Positions 1 to 8,459 of a DNA stretch of 64,000 bases are shown piece by piece (within the stretch, counting starts at the first letter, position 1; each line of letters begins with the position of its first letter). Both the position numbers and the translations under genes were made by a program. Below the pieces are notes generated by a model, which was given only the letters and a program-made list of their open reading frames with translations, ran no database searches and was not told the origin of the DNA. Where the stretch lies: the NCBI RefSeq assembly GCF_003751785.1, contig NZ_RKIE01000001.1:1651564-1715563 (forward strand). The letters are read 5' to 3'. The stretch is from Frigoribacterium sp. PhB160. GTDB lineage: Bacteria; Actinomycetota; Actinomycetes; Actinomycetales; Microbacteriaceae.

Positions 1-2279
1 ACAAGGTGTTCTACACGGCGCCGATGAAGGCGCTCAGCAACCAGAAGTTCAACGAGCTCGTGGCCGAGTACGGCGCCTCCGAGGTGGGCCTGCTCACCGG
101 AGACACGAACGTCAACTCCCGCGCCCGCATCGTCGTCATGACGACCGAGGTGCTCCGCAACATGCTCTACGCGGGCTCCGACATGCTCGACGACCTCCGC
201 TACGTCGTGCTGGACGAGGTCCACTACCTGGCCGACCGCTTCCGCGGTGCCGTCTGGGAAGAAGTGATCATCCACCTCCCGCTCGACGTGCGCCTCATCT
301 CGCTGAGCGCCACCGTGTCCAACGCGGAGGAGTTCGGCGACTGGCTGCAGACCGTCCGCGGCGGCACCGACGTCATCGTGTCGGAGGACCGCCCGGTACC
401 CCTCGACCAGCACGTGCTCGTCGGCGGCAAGTTCCTCGACCTGTTCGACTCGAGCGGCCAGGCCGCGACGAACCGCGTCAACCCCGAGCTGCTGCGCGCC
501 ACGTCGCTGTCCCGGCGGGGAGGCGGCAGCCGGCGCGACCGCGGAGGTCGCGAAGGCGGACAGGGCCACGGCCCGCGCGGCCACGTCGTGCCGCCCACCC
601 AGCACTCCCAGGGCCGTCTCGACCGCTGGAAGATCGTCGAGATGCTCGACGACCAGAACCTGCTGCCCGCCATCTTCTTCGTCTTCAGCCGGGTCGGCTG
701 CGACCAGGCGGTCAAGCAGGTGCTCCGCTCGGGCATCCGCCTCACCACGTCCGAGCAGCGCCGGGAGATCCGCGAGATCGTCGAGGCCCGCTGCCGCACG
801 CTCCGCGACGAGGACCTCGCGGTGCTCGGCTACTGGCAGTGGCTCGACGGCCTCGAGCGCGGCGTCGCGGCGCACCACGCCGGCCTCCTGCCCGCCTTCA
901 AGGAGGTCGTCGAGGAGCTCTTCCAGAAGAAGCTCGTCAAGGTCGTCTTCGCGACCGAGACCCTCGCCCTCGGCATCAACATGCCCGCGCGCACCGTCGT
1001 GCTCGAGAAGCTCGAGAAGTTCAACGGCGAGGCCCGCGTGCCGATCACGCCGGGGGAGTACACCCAGCTCACCGGCCGCGCCGGTCGCCGCGGCATCGAC
1101 GTCGAGGGCCACTCGCTCATCCAGTGGCAGCCCGGGCTCGACCCCCAGGCGGTCGCGAGCCTCGCCTCCCGCCGCACCTACCCGATGAACTCGAGCTTCC
1201 GGCCGACGTACAACATGGCCGTCAACCTGATCGAGCAGTTCGGCCGGTCGCGCACCCGCGAGGTGCTCGAGACGTCCTTCGCCCAGTTCCAGGCCGACCG
1301 CGCCGTCGTCGACCTGGCCCGCAAGGTCCGCACGCAGCAGGAGAGCCTCGACGGCTACGCCCGCAGCATGGAGTGCCACCTCGGCGACTTCGGCGAGTAC
1401 ACGACCATCCGCCGCGAGCTCGGCGACCTCGAGAAGCAGGGCGCGGCCCGGGCCGACTCGCAGTCGCGGGCCGAGCACGAGAAGCGCCAGCGCCGCCTCA
1501 CCGAGCTCCGTCGGCGGATGCGGCAGCACCCGTGCCACGCCTGCCCCGAGCGCGAGCAGCACGCACGATGGTCCGAGCGCTGGTTCAAGCTCAAGAAGAC
1601 GACCGACCAGCTGTCGGCGCAGATCCGCAGCCGCACGGGCGCGGTCGCGAAGGTCTTCGACCGGGTGACCGACGTCCTGCTCGACCGGGGCTACCTGGTG
1701 CCCCGCGCCTCCTCGTCCGCCGCCTCGACGACCGCGGGAGGCACGGCTCGCCTCGACCGCACCGCCGAGGTCGACGTCGCCCCGGCCGGCCGCACGCTGC
1801 GACGCATCTACGGCGACCGCGACCTGCTCGTGGCCGAGTCCCTGCGGCTCCGCCTGTGGGACATGCTCGACGTGCCCTCGATGGCGGCCATGGCCGCGAC
1901 CCTGGTCTACGAGCCGCGTCGCGACGAGGGCCAGGTGTCGGAGCGCTTCCTGCCCCGCGGGGCCTTCCGTGACGCGCTCGACGAGACGCAGAAGCTCTGG
2001 GCCGACCTCGACGACCTCGAGCACGAGCACCGCCTGCCGGGCAGCACCCCGCCCGCCCCGGGCCTCGCGTTGGCCATGCACCGGTGGGCGCGCGGCGCGA
2101 GCCTCGACTCGGTCCTGGAGGACGCGGAGCTCGCCGCGGGCGACTTCGTGCGCTGGACCAAGCAGACGATCGACCTGCTCGACCAGCTGTCGGTCGTCGC
2201 CGACCTGCCCGTCGGACCGACGGCTCGTCAGGCGCTCGACGCGGTGCGCCGCGGCATCGTCGCCTACTCGGCCGTCTGA
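1..2279 (+). CDS. helY: Ski2/Mtr4-like DExH RNA helicase, 5' end missing
   Basis: Superfamily 2 helicase of the Ski2/HelY type, expected to unwind RNA or RNA-DNA using ATP in the cytoplasm. The reading frame is open from the first base, and the Walker A motif, which precedes the visible motif Ia (YTAPMKALSNQKF), lies outside the window, so the GTG at 6 is not the real start. In the visible 757 residues: motif II DEVHYL at about 70-75, motif III SAT at 101-103, motif V TLALGINMPARTVV and motif VI QLTGRAGRRG at about 320-365. A charged middle part and a C-terminal DSHCT-like region follow. A Gly/Arg-rich insert (about 170-195) may be a flexible RNA-binding loop. The family match is clear; the cellular substrate is not known from sequence. 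Confidence 0.93.
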   Translation, partial: KVFYTAPMKALSNQKFNELVAEYGASEVGLLTGDTNVNSRARIVVMTTEVLRNMLYAGSDMLDDLRYVVLDEVHYLADRFRGAVWEEVIIHLPLDVRLISLSATVSNAEEFGDWLQTVRGGTDVIVSEDRPVPLDQHVLVGGKFLDLFDSSGQAATNRVNPELLRATSLSRRGGGSRRDRGGREGGQGHGPRGHVVPPTQHSQGRLDRWKIVEMLDDQNLLPAIFFVFSRVGCDQAVKQVLRSGIRLTTSEQRREIREIVEARCRTLRDEDLAVLGYWQWLDGLERGVAAHHAGLLPAFKEVVEELFQKKLVKVVFATETLALGINMPARTVVLEKLEKFNGEARVPITPGEYTQLTGRAGRRGIDVEGHSLIQWQPGLDPQAVASLASRRTYPMNSSFRPTYNMAVNLIEQFGRSRTREVLETSFAQFQADRAVVDLARKVRTQQESLDGYARSMECHLGDFGEYTTIRRELGDLEKQGAARADSQSRAEHEKRQRRLTELRRRMRQHPCHACPEREQHARWSERWFKLKKTTDQLSAQIRSRTGAVAKVFDRVTDVLLDRGYLVPRASSSAASTTAGGTARLDRTAEVDVAPAGRTLRRIYGDRDLLVAESLRLRLWDMLDVPSMAAMAATLVYEPRRDEGQVSERFLPRGAFRDALDETQKLWADLDDLEHEHRLPGSTPPAPGLALAMHRWARGASLDSVLEDAELAAGDFVRWTKQTIDLLDQLSVVADLPVGPTARQALDAVRRGIVAYSAV

Positions 2280-2374
2280 CCCGCGCCGCGGCGCCCCGGG
2301 CGGCCGTCCCCGTGCCGGCGCCGCCCGGTGAGCGCCTCTCGGCGTCCCTTCATCTCGGCCATCGGCCGGACGCC

Positions 2375-2380
2375 TAAGAT
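2375..2380 (+). promoter_or_regulatory. -10 box of lnt, leaderless spacing
   Basis: TAAGAT lies exactly six bases before the ATG at 2387, so transcription would begin at or next to the start codon. There is no convincing -35 and no free Shine-Dalgarno sequence at normal distance. Confidence 0.45.
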
Positions 2381-2386
2381 CCAGGG

Positions 2387-4057
2387 ATGCCCACCCGAGC
2401 GACAGACTTCCGCCTGCCCCTCGGGGTGGCCGTCCTGGTGGCGGCGGCCGCCGGCGTCGTGCTCGACGCGGGCTTCCCCGACGGCGACGTGTGGCCCCTC
2501 GCGTTCGTGGGCGTCGCGCTCGTGCTGGTGTCGCTCCGCGGGCGACGGGCCGGAGGCGCGTTCCTCGTCGGCCTGATCGCCGGCCTCTCGTTCTACGGCG
2601 TGCACATCTTCTGGGCGACGCTGTACCTCGGGCTCCTGCCGTGGGCGGCGCTCACCACCCTCGAGGCGCTGTTCTTCGGCGGGGGAGCCGTCCTCATCAC
2701 CCTCGCCTACCGCTGGGTGCCGCGCATCTGGCCGGGCCTGCTCGGCCGCACGGTCCTCCTGCCCGTCGTGGTCGGCGGCCTCTGGACGCTGCGCGAGCTC
2801 GTCGCCGGCAACTGGCCCTACGGTGGCTTCGCCTGGGGGCGCATGGCCCTCAGCCAGTCGCAGAGCCCCTTCGCCGGGCTCGTCGCGTGGGTGGGCATCT
2901 CCGGCCTGTCGTTCCTCATGGTGGCGCTCGTCGCGGCCCTGATCCAGCTCGCGCTGCAGGCGTCGGTCCGAGGCGGCACCCGCGCCCTCGCCGGGGCGAT
3001 CGCCGTCGTGGCCGTGCTCGCGGTGCCGGCGTGGCCCACCACCTCGAGCGGCACGGCGACCATCGCCGGGGTGCAGGGAAACGGCCCGGCCGGCTACTTC
3101 GACCAGCGCGAACGCGGCGACCTGCTCAGCTCGCAGGTGGAGGCGATGACCGGGCTCCCGACCTACCTCCGCGAGAACGACATCGACCTCGACCTCGTCG
3201 TCTGGCCCGAGGGCGGCACCGACCTCGACCCGACCCGCGACGCCTACGGGGCCTACGTCTTCGACGCCATCAGCGACGGCTACGACGCCCCGCTCCTGTC
3301 GGGGGCGATCACGCAGAGCGACGACGGCGAGGTCGTGCACAACTCGTCGCTGCTCTGGGCCGACGGGGGAGTGCAGGCCCAGTACGACAAGAAGCACCCG
3401 ATCCCGTTCGGGGAGTACGTGCCCGACCGTGCCTTCTGGCGCCCGTTCGCGCCCGACCTGATCGACCTCATCGCGCGCGACTACACGCCCGGCACCCGGC
3501 CCGAGGCCATCGACGTCGGCGACTTCGTGGCCGGCATCTCGATCTGCTTCGACATCGTCGACGACCAGCTCGTGACGAACATGATGCGCGACGGGGCGCA
3601 GGTCATCATCGCCCAGACGAACAACGCCGACTTCGGCGACACCGACGAGAACGCACAGCAGCTCGCCATCGCGCGGCTGCGGGCCATCGAGACGGCACGA
3701 CCCGTCGTCAACGTCTCGACGGTGGCGTCGAGTCGGGTCATCGACGCCGACGGTCGCATCGTCGCGGGGGTGCGCGACTTCACGGCGGGCACGATGGTGC
3801 ACACGATCGAGCTCGGCACCGGCACGACCCCCGCGGTCGTCGACAGCCGGGCGATCGAGCTGCTCGTGTCGTTCTTCGGCCTCGCGATGCTGGTGATGGC
3901 CCGCGTCTTCCTCGGGGGAGCGCGATCCCGTCGTCGGCGTCGCCTCGACGCCGCCCCGTGGCCCGAGCTGCAGCCGCCGCGCCTGGCGGCGTCGGCTCCG
4001 GTCAGGCTCGAGGACGAGCTCCACGACCCCCGCCAGTTCGACGCCGTCGGCCGCTGA
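2387..4057 (+). CDS. lnt: Apolipoprotein N-acyltransferase
   Basis: Transfers the third acyl chain to the N-terminal cysteine of lipoproteins, at the outer face of the cytoplasmic membrane. The 556-residue protein has about six hydrophobic segments in the first 220 residues, then a nitrilase-fold domain and one C-terminal membrane segment. The catalytic triad is visible: Glu in WPEGG near residue 275, Lys in YDKKHPIPFGEYVP near 335, and Cys in ISICFD at 387. It is a single-domain Lnt without the polyprenol-phosphate mannosyltransferase domain fused in mycobacterial Ppm1. It converges on rbpA, an arrangement also found in mycobacteria. Start chosen at ATG 2387 because a -10 box sits six bases upstream. 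Confidence 0.93.
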   Translation: MPTRATDFRLPLGVAVLVAAAAGVVLDAGFPDGDVWPLAFVGVALVLVSLRGRRAGGAFLVGLIAGLSFYGVHIFWATLYLGLLPWAALTTLEALFFGGGAVLITLAYRWVPRIWPGLLGRTVLLPVVVGGLWTLRELVAGNWPYGGFAWGRMALSQSQSPFAGLVAWVGISGLSFLMVALVAALIQLALQASVRGGTRALAGAIAVVAVLAVPAWPTTSSGTATIAGVQGNGPAGYFDQRERGDLLSSQVEAMTGLPTYLRENDIDLDLVVWPEGGTDLDPTRDAYGAYVFDAISDGYDAPLLSGAITQSDDGEVVHNSSLLWADGGVQAQYDKKHPIPFGEYVPDRAFWRPFAPDLIDLIARDYTPGTRPEAIDVGDFVAGISICFDIVDDQLVTNMMRDGAQVIIAQTNNADFGDTDENAQQLAIARLRAIETARPVVNVSTVASSRVIDADGRIVAGVRDFTAGTMVHTIELGTGTTPAVVDSRAIELLVSFFGLAMLVMARVFLGGARSRRRRRLDAAPWPELQPPRLAASAPVRLEDELHDPRQFDAVGR

Positions 4058-4082
4058 TGACATCACCGGCCCGGACAGGGAG

Positions 4083-4113
4083 CGACCCCGGTCGCCGAGG
4101 GCGACCGGGGTCG
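4083..4113. terminator. Bidirectional hairpin between lnt and rbpA
   Basis: Perfect 14-base inverted repeat, CGACCCCGGTCGCC and its complement, around a GAG loop in the short gap between two convergent genes. No strong T tract follows on either strand, so termination is inferred from position and symmetry. Confidence 0.6.
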
Positions 4114-4136
4114 TGGGGTGGACGGGAGGTCGAGGC

Positions 4137-4502
4137 CTAGGCCCCGATCTTCTCCTGTCCGCGGCGTGCGCGCAGGAACGTCAGGCGCTCCTGCAAGAGC
4201 TCCTCGAGCTCGTCGCGCGTGCGACGCTCGAGCAGCATGTCCCAGTGCGTGCGAGCGACCTTGACGTCGCCCTCCTCGATCTCGACGAGCTTCCCGTCGG
4301 CCGTGAGGAGACGACCCTCGCGACCGCTCTTGGGGGACTGCCAGATGTCGGGGATCTCCGCGTCCGCGGAGAACACCATCTCGAACCTGTGGCCGTCGAC
4401 CGTCTGGTACACGGCCTTCTTGCGGGGTGAGAACTCCACTCCCTCTTCGCTCTGCAGACTCTGACTGCCGAGTCTCATGCCGCGCAAACTGCGATCTGCC
4501 AT
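4137..4502 (-). CDS. rbpA: RNA polymerase-binding protein RbpA
   Basis: Actinobacterial transcription factor that binds RNA polymerase and the group 1/2 sigma subunit and stabilises the open complex. The 121-residue length is typical. The N-terminal tail contains MADRSLRGMRLGSQSLQSEE, then the core beta domain (VYQTVDGHRFEMVFSADAEIP), the basic linker (WQSPKSGREGRLL) and the helical sigma-interacting region ending RLTFLRARRGQE. As in other high-GC actinobacteria the core lacks the zinc cysteines of the Streptomyces protein. The ATG at 4502 has a strong GAGAGGAG site upstream. Its promoter may be read by an alternative sigma factor (see 4539-4564). Confidence 0.96.
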   Translation of the reverse strand: MADRSLRGMRLGSQSLQSEEGVEFSPRKKAVYQTVDGHRFEMVFSADAEIPDIWQSPKSGREGRLLTADGKLVEIEEGDVKVARTHWDMLLERRTRDELEELLQERLTFLRARRGQEKIGA

Positions 4503-4538
4503 TGTGTGGTCTCCTCTCGCGTTGCAATCTCCCGTTCT

Positions 4539-4564
4539 AACGTCGGGGGACGTCGTGATGTTTC
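4539..4564 (-). promoter_or_regulatory. Possible ECF-type promoter of rbpA
   Basis: On the minus strand GAAAC (4564-4560) is followed after 17 bases by CGTT (4542-4539), about 40 bases before the rbpA start. This resembles GGAAC/CGTT promoters of extracytoplasmic-function sigma factors. In Streptomyces rbpA is known to belong to the sigma-R regulon, which makes the match plausible, but short motifs like this also occur by chance. Confidence 0.3.
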
Positions 4565-4588
4565 ACGCGGGAGACATTCACAGTCGGT

Positions 4589-5377
4589 TCACAGTGGTTC
4601 GGCAGAGCCGCCCGCGACCTCGATGACGGCCAGATCGGCGCGGTCGGTGACGATGCCGTGAACGCCGAGACCGACCAGCCGACGCATGTCGAGCGGGGCG
4701 TTCACGGTCCAGACGTGGGTCTCGACGCCGATGGCCGTGAGCTCGGCCACGCGCTCGGCGGTGACGATGCGGACGCGGCCGTAGGCCTCCGGCACCTGGA
4801 CCGCGCCGCAACCGCGCAGCGCCAGGCGGAGCAGCCGGCGTCGCAGGGCCGGCACCGGCACGAGCCCCGCGGCCATCATGCCGACGACCCCCGACCGCGA
4901 CGCCGACGTCGCCGTCCCCGGCAGCAGGCGCAGGGCCCGCCTGCGGCTCCCGCCGTCGAACGAGGTGAGCAGCACGCGCCGCTCGGCGCCGACGCGCCGG
5001 ATCGCCTCCACGGCCGGGACCACCGCCTCCGGCACCTTGAGGTCGATGTTGAACCGCGTGTCGGGGAAGGCGTCGAGCGCCTCGGCCAGGGTGGGCAGCT
5101 CCTGGTCGTGGTCGAGGCGAACGGCCTTCACCGCGGCGAGGTCGAGGTCCCTCAGGCGCTCGTCGCGTCCCGCGAGTCGCCGTAGGTCGGGGTCGTGACT
5201 GATCACGGCGACGTCGTCCCGCGTGGCGTGGACGTCGGTCTCGACGTACTCGACCCCCAGCGCGATCGCGTGCGCGAACGCGAGCATCGTGTTCTCGGGT
5301 GCGTCGACCGCGAGCCCCCGGTGCGCGAGGACGCGGGGCGTCGCCCCGCCGAACCAGCCGGAGGCGCGGTCCGCCAC
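4589..5377 (-). CDS. Glycerophosphodiester phosphodiesterase family protein
   Basis: Predicted to hydrolyse glycerophosphodiesters to glycerol 3-phosphate and an alcohol. The 262 residues form one GDPD TIM barrel: AHRG and ENT near the N-terminus, the metal ligands of VETDVH, ISHDP for the general acid, FNIDLK in the middle, and HVWTVN and GIVTDRADL at the end. No signal peptide is apparent, so it may act in the cytoplasm. It starts at GTG 5377, two bases after the stop of the SPFH gene, and so is probably the last gene of an nfeD-SPFH-gdpD operon. The substrate is not defined by the sequence. Confidence 0.88.
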   Translation of the reverse strand: MADRASGWFGGATPRVLAHRGLAVDAPENTMLAFAHAIALGVEYVETDVHATRDDVAVISHDPDLRRLAGRDERLRDLDLAAVKAVRLDHDQELPTLAEALDAFPDTRFNIDLKVPEAVVPAVEAIRRVGAERRVLLTSFDGGSRRRALRLLPGTATSASRSGVVGMMAAGLVPVPALRRRLLRLALRGCGAVQVPEAYGRVRIVTAERVAELTAIGVETHVWTVNAPLDMRRLVGLGVHGIVTDRADLAVIEVAGGSAEPL

Positions 5378-5379
5378 GG

Positions 5380-6531
5380 TCAGGGAGCCGTCGGAGGCGT
5401 CGCCTCGCGTCCCGGTGCCGGCGGGTCGTCCGTCGTCGACCCGGCCTGCTCGTCCTCACCCATGGCGTCGGTCGTGCCGACCCGCGTCCCGGCGGCGCCG
5501 GGCGTCGCCCCGGTCGCGGTCGGGAAGCCCAGGTCGGGCTCCGACCCGAGGTCGACGGTGGTCGCGAGGTCGGGCGTGACGTCCATCTCGGACACCTTGG
5601 TCGTGGGCTTGGGGGTCCAGCCGGGCGCGTCCGGGTTCTTCGGCTGGAAGAAGCCCTGCCCGATGCCCGAGAGCGCCTCGGTGAGCTCGCTCGGGATGAT
5701 CCAGAGCTTGTTGCTCGACCCCTCGGCCAGCTTCGGCAGGGTCTGCAGGTACTGGTAGGCCAGCAGCTTGGGGTCGGGATCGCCCTGGTGGATGGCGTTG
5801 AAGACCGTGTCGATCGCCTCCGCCTCGCCCTGCGCCCGGAGCACCTGGGCCTTCGCCTCGCCCTCGGCCCGCAGGATCGCCGACTGGCGCATGCCCTCCG
5901 CCTCGAGGATCTGCGACTGCTTGGTGCCCTCGGCGGTGAGGATCGCGGCGCGGCGGCTCCGCTCGGCGCGCATCTGCTGCTCCATGCTGTCCTGGATGGA
6001 GGCGGGCGGGTCGATGGCCTTGAGCTCGACGCGTCCGACGCGGATGCCCCACTTGCCGGTGGCCTCGTCGAGGACGATGCGGAGCTGGCCGTTGATGTTG
6101 TCGCGGCTGGTCAGCGCCTCCTCCAGGTTCAGCCCGCCGACGACGTTGCGGAGCGTGGTGGTGGTCAGCTGCTCGACGGCGCCGAGGTAGTTGGCGATCT
6201 CGTAGGTCGCGGCCCGTGCGTCCGTCACCTGGAAGTAGACGACCGTGTCGATCGAGACGACGAGGTTGTCCTCGGTGATGACCGGCTGCGGCGGGAAGGA
6301 GACGACCTGCTCGCGCATGTCGATCAGGGGCCGGACGCGGTCGATGAACGGCACGAGGAGGTTGAGGCCCGGCAGGAGGGTCTTGTGGTACTTGCCGAGC
6401 CGTTCCACGACGCCGGCCGAGGCCTGCGGGATGATGCGAACGGCGCGGAACAGCACGACGAGCACGAGGACGACGACGATCGCGATGACCACGAGGGTGG
6501 CGATCGTGCCGGCGGTGAGGGACTGGTCCAT
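5380..6531 (-). CDS. SPFH/stomatin-family membrane protein
   Basis: Flotillin/stomatin-like scaffold protein, 383 residues. One N-terminal membrane helix (about 8-32) is followed by the SPFH domain (about 33-200, RIIPQASAGVVERLGKYHKT onward). Next is a long helical region rich in Ala/Glu/Arg with repeated AEG units (ILTAEGTKQSQILEAEGMRQ), typical of oligomerising stomatins, and a Pro/Thr/Asp-rich tail. ATG at 6531 has an AGGAAG site upstream. The NfeD partner gene lies directly upstream, the usual pairing for this family. It probably organises membrane microdomains or a membrane protease; the client is unknown. Confidence 0.92.
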   Translation of the reverse strand: MDQSLTAGTIATLVVIAIVVVLVLVVLFRAVRIIPQASAGVVERLGKYHKTLLPGLNLLVPFIDRVRPLIDMREQVVSFPPQPVITEDNLVVSIDTVVYFQVTDARAATYEIANYLGAVEQLTTTTLRNVVGGLNLEEALTSRDNINGQLRIVLDEATGKWGIRVGRVELKAIDPPASIQDSMEQQMRAERSRRAAILTAEGTKQSQILEAEGMRQSAILRAEGEAKAQVLRAQGEAEAIDTVFNAIHQGDPDPKLLAYQYLQTLPKLAEGSSNKLWIIPSELTEALSGIGQGFFQPKNPDAPGWTPKPTTKVSEMDVTPDLATTVDLGSEPDLGFPTATGATPGAAGTRVGTTDAMGEDEQAGSTTDDPPAPGREATPPTAP

Positions 6532-6542
6532 GAGACTTCCTC

Positions 6543-7013
6543 TCAGGCGGGGACGACCAGGGCGGTCGACCCCTCGATGGCGGTGACGACGACGGCGGCG
6601 CCCGTGTCGAGCGTGGCACCCTCGCCGACGGACGTCGGGGGAGTGGAGATGAGGCGCGCGGTCCAGGTGTCGCCGTTGGACAGCTTGACCTGGCCTGCGT
6701 GGGCCGAGAGGGGCACGACGACAGTGCCCCGCAGCCCGAGCAGCGCCTCGACGTTGCTGGGGGTCGGGTCGCCGCCCTTGCCGAGGGCCCGCAGCAGCGG
6801 AGGCCTGACGGTGAAGAGCAGCAAGACCGCCAGCACGGCGGCAACGACGACCTGCAACCACCAGGGAGCCCCGAAGAGGCCGGCGAGCAGCCCGCCGACG
6901 CTGCCGATCGCGAGCATGAGGAAGGTGAACTCGAGCGTGGTCACCTCGACCACGACGAAGAGCAGGATCAGCGCGATCCACACGATCCATGCGTACTGGG
7001 TGACGACGTCCAC
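6543..7013 (-). CDS. nfeD: NfeD family membrane protein
   Basis: Short NfeD of 156 residues. Two or three hydrophobic helices span about residues 8-70, then a C-terminal OB-fold domain contains the LLGLRGTVVVPL and GDTWTARL segments. These short forms partner stomatin-like proteins, and the SPFH gene follows 11 bases downstream. The GTG start at 7013 is supported by AAGGAGG seven bases upstream. The longer class with an N-terminal ClpP-like protease domain is ruled out by length. Confidence 0.87.
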   Translation of the reverse strand: MDVVTQYAWIVWIALILLFVVVEVTTLEFTFLMLAIGSVGGLLAGLFGAPWWLQVVVAAVLAVLLLFTVRPPLLRALGKGGDPTPSNVEALLGLRGTVVVPLSAHAGQVKLSNGDTWTARLISTPPTSVGEGATLDTGAAVVVTAIEGSTALVVPA

Positions 7014-7082
7014 GTCGGTCCTCCTTCGTTCCCCCTGTTATGGAAACTACCATCCGCGCCCGTCGCCCGACGGGGCGGTTGC

Positions 7083-7088
7083 TAGTCT
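7083..7088 (+). promoter_or_regulatory. Candidate -10 box for the SDR-NUDIX pair
   Basis: TAGTCT in the nfeD/SDR divergent gap, about 74 bases before the SDR start, matching the TAgrcT-type boxes seen elsewhere in the window. No clear -35 is visible. Confidence 0.3.
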
Positions 7089-7161
7089 CGGGGCTGGTCC
7101 TCAGCCGACCAGGTGCCCGCGGAGGGCGCCGAACCGCATCCCCACAGTCTGGAGTCGCCTC

Positions 7162-7929
7162 GTGTCCAACCCCCTCGCCGCAGGATCCCTCACCGGCAAG
7201 CGCGCCCTCGTCACCGGCTCGTCACGCGGCATCGGGGCCGACACGGTGCAGTACCTCGCCGGGGCGGGCGCCAAGGTGGTCGTCAACTACCGCAACAAGG
7301 AGAAGCGCGCGCAGCAGCTCGTCGCGAAGATCGAGGCCGCGGGCGGCGAGGCGATCGCCGTGGGCGCCGACCTCACCGACGCCGGCAGCCTCGCCGCGAT
7401 GTTCTCCGTGGTCGAGGGGGAGTGGGGCGGACTCGACGTGCTCGTCATGAACGCCTCGGGAGGCATGGAGAGCGGCATGGCCGAGGACTACGCCCTGCAG
7501 CTCAACCGCGACGCCCAGGTCTCGCTCCTCACCGCGGCGCTGCCGCTCATGGCGCCCGGCTCCCGCGTCGTCTTCGTCACGAGCCACCAGGCCCACTTCA
7601 TCCGCACGACCGAGACGATGCCGGAGTACCTGCCGGTCGCGCTGAGCAAGCGCGCCGGCGAGGACGCCCTCCGCGAGATGATCCCGCAGCTCGAGGCCGC
7701 GGGCGTCGAGTTCGTCGTGGTCTCGGGCGACATGATCGAGGGCACGATCACCGCGACGCTGCTCGAGCGCTCGAACCCCGGCGCGATCTCGTCGCGCAAG
7801 GAGAGCGCCGGCAAGCTCTACAACGTCGCCGAGTTCGCGGCCGAGGTCGCCTCGGCCGTCGTCGACCCGGTGCCCGCCGACCGCACGCGGTACGTCGGCG
7901 ACACCAGCGACTTCGCCCCGCTGGCCTGA
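7162..7929 (+). CDS. Short-chain dehydrogenase/reductase, catalytic Tyr replaced
   Basis: Rossmann-fold protein of the SDR superfamily, 255 residues. The nucleotide-binding motif TGSSRGIG is near residues 16-23, with NYRNKEKR suggesting NADP(H), and the NAG-like element is present as MNASGG. The active-site Lys is Lys163, but the position four residues before it, normally Tyr of YxxxK, is Val159; the nearest Tyr is 156. The protein may therefore be an atypical SDR with altered chemistry or a binding role. GTG 7162 was chosen because it gives the standard N-terminus. A NUDIX gene follows 14 bases downstream. Substrate unknown. Confidence 0.8.
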   Translation: MSNPLAAGSLTGKRALVTGSSRGIGADTVQYLAGAGAKVVVNYRNKEKRAQQLVAKIEAAGGEAIAVGADLTDAGSLAAMFSVVEGEWGGLDVLVMNASGGMESGMAEDYALQLNRDAQVSLLTAALPLMAPGSRVVFVTSHQAHFIRTTETMPEYLPVALSKRAGEDALREMIPQLEAAGVEFVVVSGDMIEGTITATLLERSNPGAISSRKESAGKLYNVAEFAAEVASAVVDPVPADRTRYVGDTSDFAPLA

Positions 7930-7943
7930 GACGCAGGCGCCTC

Positions 7944-8414
7944 GTGACCGAGCGGATCGTCCGGCCGACCTCGCGCCTCCTCGTGCTCGACGAGGAGGAC
8001 CGGCTGTTGCTGATGATGACCAAGGCGCCCGACACGAGCGGCTCGGCCCGCTGGATCACGCCCGGAGGGGGAGTCGACCCCGGCGAGGACCACCCGACGG
8101 CCGCCGTCCGCGAGCTGCGCGAGGAGACCGGCCAGGTGGTCGACGACGTGGGCCCGGTCGTGCACGTCGACGACTTCGAGGTGCCTTGGGACGCCGCCGA
8201 CCACACGCACGGCCACGCCGAGTTCTTCGTGGTGCGGCTGCCGCACTTCGAGGTCGTCGACGACGGCTGGACCGACGACGAGCGCACCGACATCCTCGAG
8301 TCGCGCTGGTTCACGCTCGACGAGCTCGCGAGCACCAGCGACCCGGTCGAGCCGGAGGCCCTGGTCGAGCTGCTGAGGTCGGTCCTGCAGCCCGGTGGCC
8401 ACGCCGCGCCCTGA
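7944..8414 (+). CDS. NUDIX hydrolase
   Basis: 156-residue pyrophosphohydrolase domain. The Nudix box reads GGVDPGEDHPTAAVRELREE then TG, matching GX5EX7REUXEEXG with Gln at the final hydrophobic position. The N-terminus RPTSRLLVLDEEDRLLLM is the usual first strand. It probably cleaves a nucleoside diphosphate linked to some other moiety, and the substrate cannot be read from the sequence. GTG 7944 lies 14 bases after the SDR stop, so the two are probably co-transcribed. The C-terminal part contains the commonly seen WFTLDEL. Confidence 0.87.
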   Translation: MTERIVRPTSRLLVLDEEDRLLLMMTKAPDTSGSARWITPGGGVDPGEDHPTAAVRELREETGQVVDDVGPVVHVDDFEVPWDAADHTHGHAEFFVVRLPHFEVVDDGWTDDERTDILESRWFTLDELASTSDPVEPEALVELLRSVLQPGGHAAP

Positions 8415-8459
8415 CGGTCTCGCCGACCCCTCTCGGCACCCCTCTCGAAGATGTGGATG

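Larger units (their letters stand above)
1052..8073 (+). repeat. GGGGGAG heptamers, left arm, all on + strand
   Basis: Seven copies start at 1052, 2681, 3365, 3914, 6637, 7416 and 8067, all reading 5' to 3' toward the dif-like site at 8460. I found no copy on the opposite strand in this arm. The copy at 6637 lies inside the minus-strand gene nfeD, so direction does not follow the gene. The preceding base is C in five and A in two. Candidate FtsK-orienting sequence; function is inferred. Confidence 0.6.

Noticed and set aside
6-8. GTG at base 6 as the start of the helicase gene
   Set aside because: The first codons are already motif Ia of a Ski2-like helicase; Walker A must lie upstream, so the gene is cut by the window edge.
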